27,016 nucleotides of DNA from BM707 sp041592975. Its GTDB lineage: Bacteria; Desulfobacterota; Desulfuromonadia; Desulfuromonadales; UBA2294. Below the pieces are notes generated by a model. That model was not told the origin of the DNA and made no database searches. It saw only the letters and a list, made by a program, of their open reading frames with translations. Shown one piece after another: positions 15,423 through 23,894 of this stretch (positions are counted from its first letter, which is position 1; every line of letters starts with the position of its first letter). A program made the position numbers and the translations under genes. Location: positions 1 to 27,016 of the forward strand of contig JBFHOZ010000011.1 of the NCBI GenBank assembly GCA_041592975.1. The letters are read 5' to 3'.

Positions 15423-17468
15423 TTGTCTACCGACACTTCCTCTCAGGCGCTCAAGGAATTTCTCGGTGAAGCCGAAGAAATCATCGAGAGGCTCAACCTT
15501 GACCTGGTGACTATGGGCGACGGTGCCGACAAGGGCGAGTCGGATCCGGAGCTGGTCAACAGCATCTTCCGCGGTGCGCACTCCCTGAAGGGGCTGGCGG
15601 GGATGTTCGGGTTCCAGGACGTGTCGGATCTGGCGCATCACATGGAAAACCTGCTGGACAATTTCCGCCTGGGGAAGATTCAGCTCAACGACGAACTGAT
15701 CGAGACTCTTTTCGAATCCCTCTCCTTCCTGACCCAGCTGGTGCACGGGAAAGGGGAGGACGAGTCTTTCAGCTGCGACATCTCGCCGGTCATCGCCCGG
15801 ATCGAAAAGGTCCTTGCCGGCAACCGCGGCGGCAGTGCGGGACTGGCCGATTACAACATCGAACCGGAGATTCTCAACGTCCTGACCGAGTACGAGGAGC
15901 ACCGCCTCCTCGAGAACCTCAAGAAGGGGAACAATCTTTACCGCGTGAAGGTCTCCTTTGACCTCGCCAACTTCGATCAGGGGCTCGCCGCGATCACCGA
16001 TCTTCTCAAGCAGGCCGGCGAGGTCATCAGCACGCTCCCCTGCGCCGGCGAGCTCTCCGACCGCATCGCCTTTCAGCTGCTGTTGGGGACGTCGCGGAAC
16101 GAGGCCGACATCGTCGCCCTGGTGGACGATGACGCCATTGCCGTCGAGTCGATCGTCGGCGGTGCCGCATCGGCCGGTCCAAATGTCGACGCCTACGGTC
16201 CCGAGGCTCACGTTGAGCCGGAGATGGAGGTTGCCGCGCGCGGCCAGGATGCCGGCGCCAGCTTGCGGTCGATCAGCCGGACGGTCCGCGTCGACATCGA
16301 CAAGCTCGACGAGCTGATGAACATCGTTGGCGAACTGGTTCTGTCGAAGGGGGCTTTCGCCGACATCGTCGAGAAAATGAAATCTTCCGGCAGGGATGAC
16401 GTCGTCAACAACATGCAGAAGGCGACCCGTGAGCTCGAGCGGCGGCTTGAGGACCTGCAGAAGGGCGTCATGGACGTGCGGATGGTGCCGATCGCCCAGA
16501 TCTTCGACAAGATGCTGCGGATCGTCAGGCAGGTGGCGAAATCGCAGGACAAGAAAGTTGCCCTCGACATCCAGGGGGCGGATACCGAACTCGACAAGCT
16601 GATTGTCGAGGATCTCTCCGACCCGCTGCAGCACATCATCCGCAACGCCATCGATCATGGCATCGAGTCGGCGGCCGAGCGGAAGGCGGCCGGCAAGCCG
16701 CAGCAGGCGACGATCTGCCTCTGGGCCTCGCAGAAGGGGAACCACGTCGTCATTGAAATCAGGGATGACGGTCGCGGCATCGATCCCGACGTCATCCGCA
16801 GGAAGGCGTTGAGCAAAGGGATGATCAGCAGCAGCACCGAGCTGAGCAAGGAGGATATTTACGAGCTGGTCTTCGCGCCAGGGTTTTCGACCAGGGATGA
16901 GGTCAGCGAGCTTTCCGGCCGCGGTGTCGGCATGGACGTGGTCAAGAACAACATCTCCGCGCTCTCCGGGATGATCGAGATCGACAGCGAGGTCGGCAAG
17001 GGGACGTCGATTGCCATCACTCTGCCGATCACCCTGGCCATCATCAAGGCGCTGATCGTCCAGGTCGCGGGCAAGACCTACGCAATCCCGATCAATTCGG
17101 TGCTTGAAACCCTGATGATTGACGAGGCGGCGATCAAGACGATCGAAAAGAAAGAGGTCATCGAGTTGCGGCAGAGCACGCTGCCGCTTTTGAGGCTGGC
17201 TGAGGTTTTCGGCCTTCCCGGGTCGGAGAAGAAGAGCCAGCGGTGTTTCATTGCCGTCGTCGGTCTGGCCGAAAAACGTCTCGGCATCGTGGTCGACGAT
17301 CTTCTCGGACAGCAGGACGTCGTTATCAAGTCGCTCGGCAGCACCCTTTCATTCGTTCGCGGTATCGCCGGTGCGGCCGACCTCGGCAACCAGAAGACCA
17401 TCCTGGTGCTCGATGTCGGCGGTTTGATGACGGAAGCATTGCGTGGAGACAGCAACGTCAATGTATGA
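15423..17468 (+). CDS. cheA: Chemotaxis histidine kinase CheA
   Basis: Central kinase of the chemosensory array, 681 residues. The HPt (P1) domain carries phospho-site H53 (FRGAHSLKGLAG). A second module at about 172-245 (LYRVKVSFDLANFDQGLAAI...) looks like a P2-type CheY/CheB docking domain. The dimerisation helix pair (P3) is at about 285-355. The ATP-binding P4 domain has H404/N408 (HIIRNAIDH), D448 (IRDDGRGID) and GRGVGMDVV (499-507). The C-terminal CheW-like P5 covers about 545-675. All catalytic motifs look intact. The start is a TTG at 15423 with AGGAGG at six bases. The stop overlaps the next gene by eight bases, so coupling is likely. It probably phosphorylates the CheY proteins, CheB and the DUF4388 and zinc-ribbon receivers of the same operon. 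Confidence 0.97.
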   Translation: MSTDTSSQALKEFLGEAEEIIERLNLDLVTMGDGADKGESDPELVNSIFRGAHSLKGLAGMFGFQDVSDLAHHMENLLDNFRLGKIQLNDELIETLFESLSFLTQLVHGKGEDESFSCDISPVIARIEKVLAGNRGGSAGLADYNIEPEILNVLTEYEEHRLLENLKKGNNLYRVKVSFDLANFDQGLAAITDLLKQAGEVISTLPCAGELSDRIAFQLLLGTSRNEADIVALVDDDAIAVESIVGGAASAGPNVDAYGPEAHVEPEMEVAARGQDAGASLRSISRTVRVDIDKLDELMNIVGELVLSKGAFADIVEKMKSSGRDDVVNNMQKATRELERRLEDLQKGVMDVRMVPIAQIFDKMLRIVRQVAKSQDKKVALDIQGADTELDKLIVEDLSDPLQHIIRNAIDHGIESAAERKAAGKPQQATICLWASQKGNHVVIEIRDDGRGIDPDVIRRKALSKGMISSSTELSKEDIYELVFAPGFSTRDEVSELSGRGVGMDVVKNNISALSGMIEIDSEVGKGTSIAITLPITLAIIKALIVQVAGKTYAIPINSVLETLMIDEAAIKTIEKKEVIELRQSTLPLLRLAEVFGLPGSEKKSQRCFIAVVGLAEKRLGIVVDDLLGQQDVVIKSLGSTLSFVRGIAGAADLGNQKTILVLDVGGLMTEALRGDSNVNV

Positions 17469-18264
17469 GGCATTTTTTGGACTGGCCGACAAACCGTTCA
17501 GCAAGACGCCCGACCCGCGGTTCATGTATCTCAGCCGCAAGCACAAGGAGGCGCTGTCCCGACTGGTTTATGCTGTCGAGGAACGGGACCTCATCCTGCT
17601 GACCGGTGAGATCGGCTGCGGCAAGACGACCCTGTCGCGGGCGCTGATCGACGAGCTGGACGATTCATACCGGGTGATCCTGCTGATCAATCCGCGGTTG
17701 TCGCCGATGGAGTTTCTGCGGTCGCTGGCCGTACGTCTCGGTATCGACGAGCCGGCCCGGCACAAGGTCGATCTGCTCGAGCAGATCGGCACGGCCCTGT
17801 TCGCGCTGTACGAGGAGGGGGTCAGCCCGGTCCTGATCATCGACGAGGCGCAACTGGTGCCCCACAAGGAGACATTCGACGAAATACGGCTGCTGACCAA
17901 TTACCAGCTCGACGACCGCAACCTGGTCAGTGTCGTGCTGATGGGGCAGCCCGAGCTGCGCAAGCGGCTTGCGCACCGGGTCTACGAGCCGCTGCGGCAG
18001 CGGTTCGGCATGCAGTACGATCTGCAGCCGCTCGACCGCGAGGAGATAGACGAGTATCTCGACTGCCGTATGCCGGTGGCCGGAGGCCCCGCCGGGGTCT
18101 TTCTCCCCGAGGCGGTCGACAGGATATACGAGTATTCTGCGGGGATTCCCCGCAAGATCAACCATGCCGCCACCCTCGCCCTGCTCGAGGGGTTCGGGCG
18201 GGACATGGAGAAGATCGATGCCACGGTCATGTCGGCCGTCATGGCTGAACTCGATATGAATTAA
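17461..18264 (+). CDS. ExeA/MshM-like AAA ATPase
   Basis: A 267-residue ATPase opening with the family-typical MYEAFFGLADKPFSKTPDPR and YLSRKHKEAL. Walker A is GEIGCGKT (49-56), Walker B LIIDEAQ (125-131), and a sensor-like MGQPELRKRL and an arginine-finger-like LRQRF follow. The C-terminal helical lid shows GIPRKINHAA. Relatives act in type II secretion (ExeA/GspA) or MSHA pilus systems (MshM), and in transposition (TniB). Here there is no transmembrane segment and no peptidoglycan-binding domain, so it should be cytoplasmic. The ATG at 17461 gives the exact family N-terminus and overlaps the cheA end by eight bases; the GTG at 17443 is rejected. Its presence inside a che operon is unusual outside this bacterial group. 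A link to pilus or surface-machinery output is only inferred. Confidence 0.88.
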   Translation: MYEAFFGLADKPFSKTPDPRFMYLSRKHKEALSRLVYAVEERDLILLTGEIGCGKTTLSRALIDELDDSYRVILLINPRLSPMEFLRSLAVRLGIDEPARHKVDLLEQIGTALFALYEEGVSPVLIIDEAQLVPHKETFDEIRLLTNYQLDDRNLVSVVLMGQPELRKRLAHRVYEPLRQRFGMQYDLQPLDREEIDEYLDCRMPVAGGPAGVFLPEAVDRIYEYSAGIPRKINHAATLALLEGFGRDMEKIDATVMSAVMAELDMN

Positions 18265-18292
18265 CCTCTCTGCGAGGGAAAGAATTCACCGG

Positions 18293-19081
18293 ATGGATCT
18301 TGTCGAGATCAGAAAAAAAGCGAACAGCCAGAAGAAGAAATCGGCGAAGCGGGAGCCGGCAGCCGAGGATGTGCGCCCGCAGGCGTCGCCAGGGGAGCCG
18401 AGTCCGAAGCCGAAGAAGCCTGTCGCCGAGGATCCGCAACGACCCGAAGTCGTGGAAACGTCTGCACCGGAAAATGCCGCTTCTTCTGAGCCCGAAACCG
18501 AACATCGGTCCGCAGCAGCCGAAGCTGCCGGCGCCGGAGCGCGCGAGATGGATCCTCTGGATGCGCTTTTCGCCACGCGGCAGGAAAACTGGCTCGAGAT
18601 CTCAGACAACTATCTGCAGGCGCTGGTCGCCAGTGACGAGGCGGCTGACAGCAATATCGAGCAGTGGTTGACCTTTACCCTCGGCAAGGAGGAGTATGCC
18701 CTGTCGATCGAGTCGGTCAGCGAGATCATCAAGCCGCGCGAAGTCACCGATATTCCGCGCGTCCCTGATTTCATCAGCGGCATTATTTCCCTGCGCGGGA
18801 TCATCGTGCCGATCTTCGACCTGAACAGGCGCCTGAACCTCGGCAGTGCTGAAATAAGCTCGGCGTCGAGAATCATCGTCTGTAACGACGGGGACCGTTT
18901 GGCCGGCTTCATGGTCGACAGGATCAACCAGGTCGTCAACGTCCCCATCGGCAATATCGAGCCGCCGCCAACGGTCCTGTCAGGGCTGGATCGCGACTTT
19001 GTCGACGGGGTTGGCCGGGTGGGTAACCGGATGCTGATCCTGCTGCATCTGTCAAATGTCATCAACGCCGAGTTGGTTTAG
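18293..19081 (+). CDS. cheW: CheW-like adaptor with long disordered N-terminal extension
   Basis: A 262-residue adaptor. The C-terminal CheW domain (about 120-262) shows EYALSIESVSEIIKPREVTDIP, GIISLRGIIVPIFDLNRRL, and GFMVDRINQVVNVP. These are the SH3-like CheW features that couple receptors to CheA. The first 85 residues are Lys/Pro/Glu/Ala-rich and predicted disordered. A short segment MDPLDALFATRQENW (86-100) follows and could be a docking helix. Typical CheW proteins are about 150-170 residues, so the extension is unusual. The ATG at 18293 follows GGGAAAG about nine bases upstream and lies 28 bases after the ATPase gene. With the second CheW at 19470 it gives the cluster two non-identical adaptors. 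Confidence 0.92.
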   Translation: MDLVEIRKKANSQKKKSAKREPAAEDVRPQASPGEPSPKPKKPVAEDPQRPEVVETSAPENAASSEPETEHRSAAAEAAGAGAREMDPLDALFATRQENWLEISDNYLQALVASDEAADSNIEQWLTFTLGKEEYALSIESVSEIIKPREVTDIPRVPDFISGIISLRGIIVPIFDLNRRLNLGSAEISSASRIIVCNDGDRLAGFMVDRINQVVNVPIGNIEPPPTVLSGLDRDFVDGVGRVGNRMLILLHLSNVINAELV

Positions 19082-19101
19082 TTGAAAGAAAGGAGCTGCC
19101 C

Positions 19102-19473
19102 GTGGCGAAACAGAAGATATTGATCGTCGAGGATGAAGAGAGCTTGCTGAAACTTGAGAGCATACTTTTGACTTCGAAAGGCTACGAGGTGCGTGGTGTT
19201 TCGAACGGTCAGGAGGCCCTCGATGCCGTCGCTGAAGAGAAACCCGATCTGGTGCTGCTCGATATCATGCTCCCGGAGATTGATGGTTTCGAAGTCTGTC
19301 AGCGTATCAAGGACGATCCCGAGACCCGGGATATCCCGGTGATCATGCTGACCGCCAAGAAAAGTCGGGAGGATATGGCACGCGGCGAGAAGGTCGGCGC
19401 CGACTGGTACATCACCAAGCCATTCAAGTCGGTCATGGTCATCGAGACCATCCAGCGGTTCCTGGCGAAATGA
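19102..19473 (+). CDS. CheY-like single-domain response regulator
   Basis: Stand-alone receiver of 123 residues. The acid pair is E10/D11 (LIVEDEESLL), phospho-acceptor D54 (DLVLLDIMLPEIDG), T84 (VIMLTAKK) and K106 (WYITKPF), so all phosphorylation residues are present. The GTG start has AAAGGAG upstream at six bases. It overlaps the second cheW by four bases (ATGA). The sequence is closer to OmpR-type receivers (ESILLTSKGYEV, LPEIDGFEV) than to the other two free receivers here. It may be a phosphate sink or have a separate target. Confidence 0.92.
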   Translation: MAKQKILIVEDEESLLKLESILLTSKGYEVRGVSNGQEALDAVAEEKPDLVLLDIMLPEIDGFEVCQRIKDDPETRDIPVIMLTAKKSREDMARGEKVGADWYITKPFKSVMVIETIQRFLAK

Positions 19474-20000
19474 CCAAGGACGTCGCCCGCACCGAGTCGG
19501 TCGCCGCCGTAGAGGAGACTGGCCGCAAGGAGATTCAGCTCGCCTGTTTCCAGGTCGGGGAGCAGATGTACGCGCTCGACATCCTCCGCATCAAGGAGGT
19601 GATCCGGCCGCAGAAGCTGACGCCGGTCCCGAAGGCCCCCAAGTTTATAGAGGGGGTCATCAATCTGCGCGGCGTGGTCATTCCGGTCGTCGACCTGCGG
19701 CGACGATTCGACCAGGCGGTCCTCGGAACGGGAGGCAAGAGCCGGGTCATCATCTCGGTGCTCGCCGGCAAGATTATCGGTCTGATGGTCGACGCCGTCG
19801 CCGAGGTGCGCAACTTTACCCGGCAGGACATTCAGCCGGCGCCCCGCTTTCTCAAGGGGAAGGAGGCCGATTATTTTCTCGGCGTCTGCCAGCGCGACGA
19901 TGACCTGGTGATGATCGTCAACCTCGAGAAGATCCTCTCCTCGGACGAGAAGATCGACCTTGAGAACATTCAGGGCGACCTTAACAAAAAGCAAAGCTAG
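19470..20000 (+). CDS. cheW: CheW-like adaptor
   Basis: A 176-residue CheW adaptor. The CheW fold covers about residues 22-165, with YALDILRIKEVIRPQKLTPVP, GVINLRGVVIPVVDLRRRF, and GLMVDAVAEVRNF. It links chemoreceptors to CheA. The start ATG overlaps the preceding receiver stop (ATGA), showing tight coupling. It has a short charged N-terminal tail and a charged C-terminal tail (ENIQGDLNKKQS). It differs clearly from the first CheW, so the two may serve different receptor sets or array positions. Confidence 0.94.
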   Translation: MTKDVARTESVAAVEETGRKEIQLACFQVGEQMYALDILRIKEVIRPQKLTPVPKAPKFIEGVINLRGVVIPVVDLRRRFDQAVLGTGGKSRVIISVLAGKIIGLMVDAVAEVRNFTRQDIQPAPRFLKGKEADYFLGVCQRDDDLVMIVNLEKILSSDEKIDLENIQGDLNKKQS

Positions 20001-20024
20001 ATCGGCGCTTTTGATTTCCGATCT
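19999..20024 (+). repeat. Inverted repeat after the second cheW
   Basis: AGATCGG (19999-20005) and CCGATCT (20018-20024) form a perfect seven-base stem with a 12-base AT-rich loop. It begins at the end of the cheW stop codon, in the 39-base gap before the next gene. No U-tract follows. It may be a modest stability or attenuation hairpin, or an operator-like site. Confidence 0.4.
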
Positions 20025-20039
20025 TCAAGTTGATTCTAA

Positions 20040-20972
20040 ATGGATATTGATATGATTACCGACTGCCCCGCCTGCAACGCCCAGTTCCGACTCAACAAGG
20101 AAAAATTCGGCGGCAGGCAGGTGACCCTGAAATGCGTCAAGTGTCACAAGGTGTTCCAGGTCAACGTCCCCGCGCTGGCAAAATCCCGGGTGAATATTCA
20201 CGTTCTCGTGGCACACAGCGACGACAGCCTCTGCGGCACAATCAGGGACGTGCTGCAGAAAGCGGACATCAGCTGCCAGGTCAGTCATGACGGCCCGAGC
20301 GCCCTGGCCCTGATGAAGGCCCGCCCCCCGCACGTCGTGCTGGTCGATGTCGCCCTGCCAGGGCTCTACGCCTTCGAGGTCGTTGACAAGGTCAGGGCTG
20401 TCCCCGGCCTTGGGAACGTCAAGATCATCCTCCTCTCCTCGGTCTACAACAAGATGGCCTACAAACGTACCCCGGCTTCGCTGTACGGTGCCGATGCCTA
20501 TATCGAAAAGCATCACATCCCGAACGACCTGGTTGCCTATATCCATCGCCTGGTGACCGATGCCGTTCCGACGGAAGAGGGCGTCAAGCCTGAGGAGGGT
20601 GAAGAGACCGTTACCGGAGAGGCCCAGTCGCCCTCCGAGGAGCGTGAGGTCAGGCAGTTTGCCGCGGAGGTGAACAGCAAGATCAAGCAGGCAGAGGATG
20701 ACGAGGTGTCCGCCGGGAGATCGAGCGAGATCCCGGAAAAGGCCCATCGTCTGGCTCGGAATATCGTTTCCGACATCGCCCTGTACAACCAGGAAAAGGT
20801 TGAAGAGGGGGTCCTCGCCGGTACCTTCTTCGAGCTTCTGAAGAAAGAGGTCAGGGAGGGACGCAAGCTCTTCCAGGAACGGTTTCCGGGGCTTCTGGAG
20901 AGAGGCGAGGACATTCTTCAGGCGGAGTTCGAGTCTTTTATCGAGCGGAGAAGGTCGGACCTCTCCTCCTAG
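20040..20972 (+). CDS. Zinc-ribbon - receiver protein with C-terminal helical domain
   Basis: A 310-residue regulator. The N-terminal zinc ribbon (MJ0042-like) has C9-x2-C12 (CPACNAQFRLN) and C32-x2-C35 (CVKCHKVFQV). A receiver-like domain covers about 53-170, with D61/D62 and probable phospho-acceptor D103 (VVLVDVALPGLYAFEV). The usual Gly of the DxxMPxxxG motif is Ala, so activity is less certain. An acidic linker (about 175-225) leads to a C-terminal helical block (AHRLARNIVSDIALYNQEKVEEG..., FFELLKKEVREGRKLF). I recall this block from other deltaproteobacterial zinc-ribbon proteins. The ATG at 20040 lacks a ribosome site; an ATG at 20052 has GGA six to eight bases upstream and starts nearer the ribbon. 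It sits between cheW and the HEAT gene. Its partner is unknown. Confidence 0.85.
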   Translation: MDIDMITDCPACNAQFRLNKEKFGGRQVTLKCVKCHKVFQVNVPALAKSRVNIHVLVAHSDDSLCGTIRDVLQKADISCQVSHDGPSALALMKARPPHVVLVDVALPGLYAFEVVDKVRAVPGLGNVKIILLSSVYNKMAYKRTPASLYGADAYIEKHHIPNDLVAYIHRLVTDAVPTEEGVKPEEGEETVTGEAQSPSEEREVRQFAAEVNSKIKQAEDDEVSAGRSSEIPEKAHRLARNIVSDIALYNQEKVEEGVLAGTFFELLKKEVREGRKLFQERFPGLLERGEDILQAEFESFIERRRSDLSS

Positions 20973-20981
20973 GAGCAGTCA

Positions 20982-23006
20982 ATGTCGGAACAGGCTATGA
21001 ATATCGACAAGATCCAGAAACTCCTCGAATCCGAAGAGGAGGAGGGGCGGCTGAGTGCGCTGCGCCTGATCGACAGGAAGAATCCCGAGCCGTACAGGGA
21101 TGTTCTTTTCGCCGCATTCGGCGACGGCAGCTGGCGGGTCCGCAAGGAGGCGACCGATATCTTCCTTCTCATCCCGCGGGTTGAGAACCATATCGACGAC
21201 GTCGTGCGATGTCTCTATTCGGACGACAACGCCGGCCTGCGCAATACGGCGGTCGAGATCCTGATCCGGCTGGGGCGGCTTTCGGTGCCGGCGCTGATCC
21301 GGGAAGTTTCCTCGGACGATCACGATGTGCGCAAGTTCGCTCTCGACATTCTCGGGGAGATTCCCGACGAGCGCTCCGTTCCCGCCATGATCGACGCCCT
21401 TCAGGACACAGACAGCAACGTACGCGCCGCCGCCGCCGAAAACCTCGGAAAGCTTGGCGCGGCAGAGGCGGTCGCTCCCCTGCTCGAAGCGATGGGGACA
21501 CCCGACCTGCTGTTCCGGTTCACCATCCTCGAGGCTCTCGGCCAGATTGACGCCTCGGTTCCGGTCGAGCGGCTGCTCGCCTACAGCGATGACAAGCTGT
21601 TGCGCAAAGCACTGCTCGATTGCCTCGGCCGCGTCGGCGATGCCCGCGCGATCCCGTTTCTGGTCCAGTCGCTGGCCGACGAAATGAAGAACGTGCGCGA
21701 AGCGGCCGTTCTCGCCCTCGGACGGATATCCCATCAGGCCCGCGACTTTCTCGGTAACGTGCTGGAGATCCGCTCCGACGAGTCGGTATCCCGGGCCGTC
21801 TCGGCCCTGCTGAAGGAAGGGTCGCCGGCAGTACAGAAAGCAGCGATTTCCCTGCTTTCCTGCATCGGCAACAAGGGGAGCGTTTCCGCCCTGCTCGGAC
21901 TGATCGACGATCCTGAACTGCACGAGGAGGCCGTCAGCGCGCTGGTCTCCCTTGGGCGCATGGACACCGCCGCCCTTCTCGGCGCCTGGGGCGGCGCCGA
22001 GGGGCGTGCAAAGGCCTACCTCGCCTATATCTACGGCGAAATCGGGGCCGCGTCGGCCGCCGACCTGCTGACGGGCTCGTTCGCTTCGCCCGACGCCGAA
22101 CTCCGCCAGGTGTCGATCCAGTCGCTCGGCAAGATTGCCTCGGCCAGGGTCCTGCCGATTCTGGTCGAGGCGCTCGGGGACAGCGTCGAGGAGGTCCGGG
22201 AGGCGGCCATGCAGGCCCTCAACGATATCGGCACGCGTTACCGACAGGAGACGATCGTCAGCGTCAGCCCGCTGCTCGAACACGACGATCCCCAGGTCAG
22301 GATGTACGCGGTGACCGTTCTCGGGCGTCTGGACGGCGACGATATCGAGGAGCACCTTGCCTTTGCCATCAAGGACGAGTCGGCGCAGGTCAGGAGTGCC
22401 GCCATCCGCGCTGTCGAGGGAAAATCGAGTGGCGGGCATCTGCCGGCGCTCATGCTGGCGCTGACGGACGAAAATAGCGAAGTGCGCGCCCTGGCCGCCG
22501 AGGCGCTCGGCATGACCGGCGACGACAAGGCGGTGGACCCCCTGAAGCTCGCTCTTCAGGACGAGGACATGTGGGTCCGCTCGGCGGCCGTACGCTCCCT
22601 CGGCCAGTTGTGCGGCGTCGATTCGGACCGGCTGATCGAGCCGCTGCTGATGGATCCGGTCGGCATGGTCAGCATCACCGTTCTCGAAACCCTCGATGCG
22701 CTGCGGGTCGATGATTTTTTGAGGTATCCGATCGCCGCGCTCGATCACCACGATGACGAGGTCGTCGCCGCGGCGCTCAAATTCCTGCAGGAATCCGGGA
22801 ACCGGGACTGGTTGAAGGGGGTCGAGCAGAGGCTTGTCGGGCACCCGCACCATGAGGTCCGGTTGAATTTCGCCCGGCTGCTGGCTGAACTTGAAGGGCG
22901 TGGCTGCAGCGAGAAGCTCGAACAGATGATGAGGAAAGAGGAAGACGAATTTGTGCGTCAGGAACTGCAGATGCTGCTGGTCGGTCTGAAACAGGATGAC
23001 ATCTAG
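20982..23006 (+). CDS. HEAT-repeat protein of the chemosensory operon
   Basis: A 674-residue protein made almost entirely of HEAT-type (EZ-HEAT/PBS-lyase-like) helical repeats of about 31 residues, from about residue 45 to the end. Repeats show recurring D-x-x-V-R-x-x-A motifs such as DDHDVRKFALDILG, DTDSNVRAAAAENLG and DEDMWVRSAAVRSLG. No catalytic motif, signal peptide or membrane helix is seen, so it is probably a cytoplasmic scaffold. AGGAG six bases before the ATG overlaps the upstream stop. The cheR start follows nine bases after its stop. Location between the receiver protein and cheR suggests it assembles components of this pathway, but no partner can be named from the sequence. Confidence 0.9.
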   Translation: MSEQAMNIDKIQKLLESEEEEGRLSALRLIDRKNPEPYRDVLFAAFGDGSWRVRKEATDIFLLIPRVENHIDDVVRCLYSDDNAGLRNTAVEILIRLGRLSVPALIREVSSDDHDVRKFALDILGEIPDERSVPAMIDALQDTDSNVRAAAAENLGKLGAAEAVAPLLEAMGTPDLLFRFTILEALGQIDASVPVERLLAYSDDKLLRKALLDCLGRVGDARAIPFLVQSLADEMKNVREAAVLALGRISHQARDFLGNVLEIRSDESVSRAVSALLKEGSPAVQKAAISLLSCIGNKGSVSALLGLIDDPELHEEAVSALVSLGRMDTAALLGAWGGAEGRAKAYLAYIYGEIGAASAADLLTGSFASPDAELRQVSIQSLGKIASARVLPILVEALGDSVEEVREAAMQALNDIGTRYRQETIVSVSPLLEHDDPQVRMYAVTVLGRLDGDDIEEHLAFAIKDESAQVRSAAIRAVEGKSSGGHLPALMLALTDENSEVRALAAEALGMTGDDKAVDPLKLALQDEDMWVRSAAVRSLGQLCGVDSDRLIEPLLMDPVGMVSITVLETLDALRVDDFLRYPIAALDHHDDEVVAAALKFLQESGNRDWLKGVEQRLVGHPHHEVRLNFARLLAELEGRGCSEKLEQMMRKEEDEFVRQELQMLLVGLKQDDI

Positions 23007-23015
23007 AGAGCAGCA

Positions 23016-23894
23016 ATGATTTTTTCGACACCTGAAATAAAGATGGATGCCGATGAATTCCGCCTGTTGCGGGATTTTATCTATCAGCATTGCGGCATTT
23101 TCTTCGACGAGGAATCGAAGTTCCTTCTCGAGCGGCGACTCGGCAAGCGTCTGCAGTATCATCGGCTGAAGAACTTCAAGGATTACTACTACCTGCTTCG
23201 CTACAACAAGGTCAAGGATCAGGAGTTGAACGAAGTCATCAATATCGTCACGACCAACGAGACCTATTTCTACCGCGAGGAGTTTCAGCTCAGGACCTTC
23301 ACCGAGGAGATTCTTCCCGAAATCAAGATCCGCAAGGAGGCCGCCGGCGAAGAGAAGAAGCTCCGCATCTGGAGCGCCGGCTGCTCGACCGGCGAGGAAC
23401 CCTATACCATCGCCATGCTGCTGCTCGACAAGCTCGATTTCCGGGACTGGCAGATCGAGATCATCGGCACCGACATCAGCCATCGGGTTCTGCAGGTGGC
23501 CCGCAAGGGGGTCTACGGTGACACCTCGTTCCGTTCGACCGAGGAATCGGTCCGGAAGCGATTTTTCACGCCTGTCGAAGGGAAATACCGGGTCAATGAC
23601 AACGTCCGGAACCTGGTGTCGATCAGTCACCTCAATCTCTTCGATTCGTCCCGCGTCTCTCTGCTCGGCAAGATGGATGCCATCTTCTGCCGCAACGTCA
23701 TCATCTATTTCGACCTGGCGGCCAAGAAGAAGGTCATCGAAAGCTTCTACCAGAGACTGCGCCCCGAAGGATTCCTCCTGCTGGGGCATTCCGAGTCGCT
23801 GATGAACATCACCAGCGCCTTTGCCCTGAGGCACTTTACCAACGACATGGTTTACCAGCGCCCGGCACAGGCGGCCGAATGGGTGCTGCCATGA
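23016..23894 (+). CDS. cheR: Chemoreceptor methyltransferase CheR
   Basis: SAM-dependent glutamate methyltransferase that adapts chemoreceptors, 292 residues. The N-terminal helical domain (to about 75) is followed by TTNETYFYREEFQ (79-91), the SAM-binding WSAGCSTGEEPY (119-130), GTDISHRVLQVARKGVY, FCRNVIIYFD (224-233) and LGHSES (256-261). All are diagnostic of CheR. No TPR or pentapeptide-binding C-terminal extension is present. The stop overlaps the cheB start by four bases (ATGA), so the two adaptation enzymes are coupled. Confidence 0.96.
   Translation: MIFSTPEIKMDADEFRLLRDFIYQHCGIFFDEESKFLLERRLGKRLQYHRLKNFKDYYYLLRYNKVKDQELNEVINIVTTNETYFYREEFQLRTFTEEILPEIKIRKEAAGEEKKLRIWSAGCSTGEEPYTIAMLLLDKLDFRDWQIEIIGTDISHRVLQVARKGVYGDTSFRSTEESVRKRFFTPVEGKYRVNDNVRNLVSISHLNLFDSSRVSLLGKMDAIFCRNVIIYFDLAAKKKVIESFYQRLRPEGFLLLGHSESLMNITSAFALRHFTNDMVYQRPAQAAEWVLP

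Noticed and set aside
20979..23834. A 951-codon open frame on the minus strand opposite the HEAT and cheR genes, and similar long antisense frames at 9061-10791, 14880-16745, 11608-13128 and 13345-14763
   Set aside because: They mirror GC-rich codon bias of well-supported genes on the other strand, show no recognisable domains, and have low-complexity compositions typical of shadow frames.
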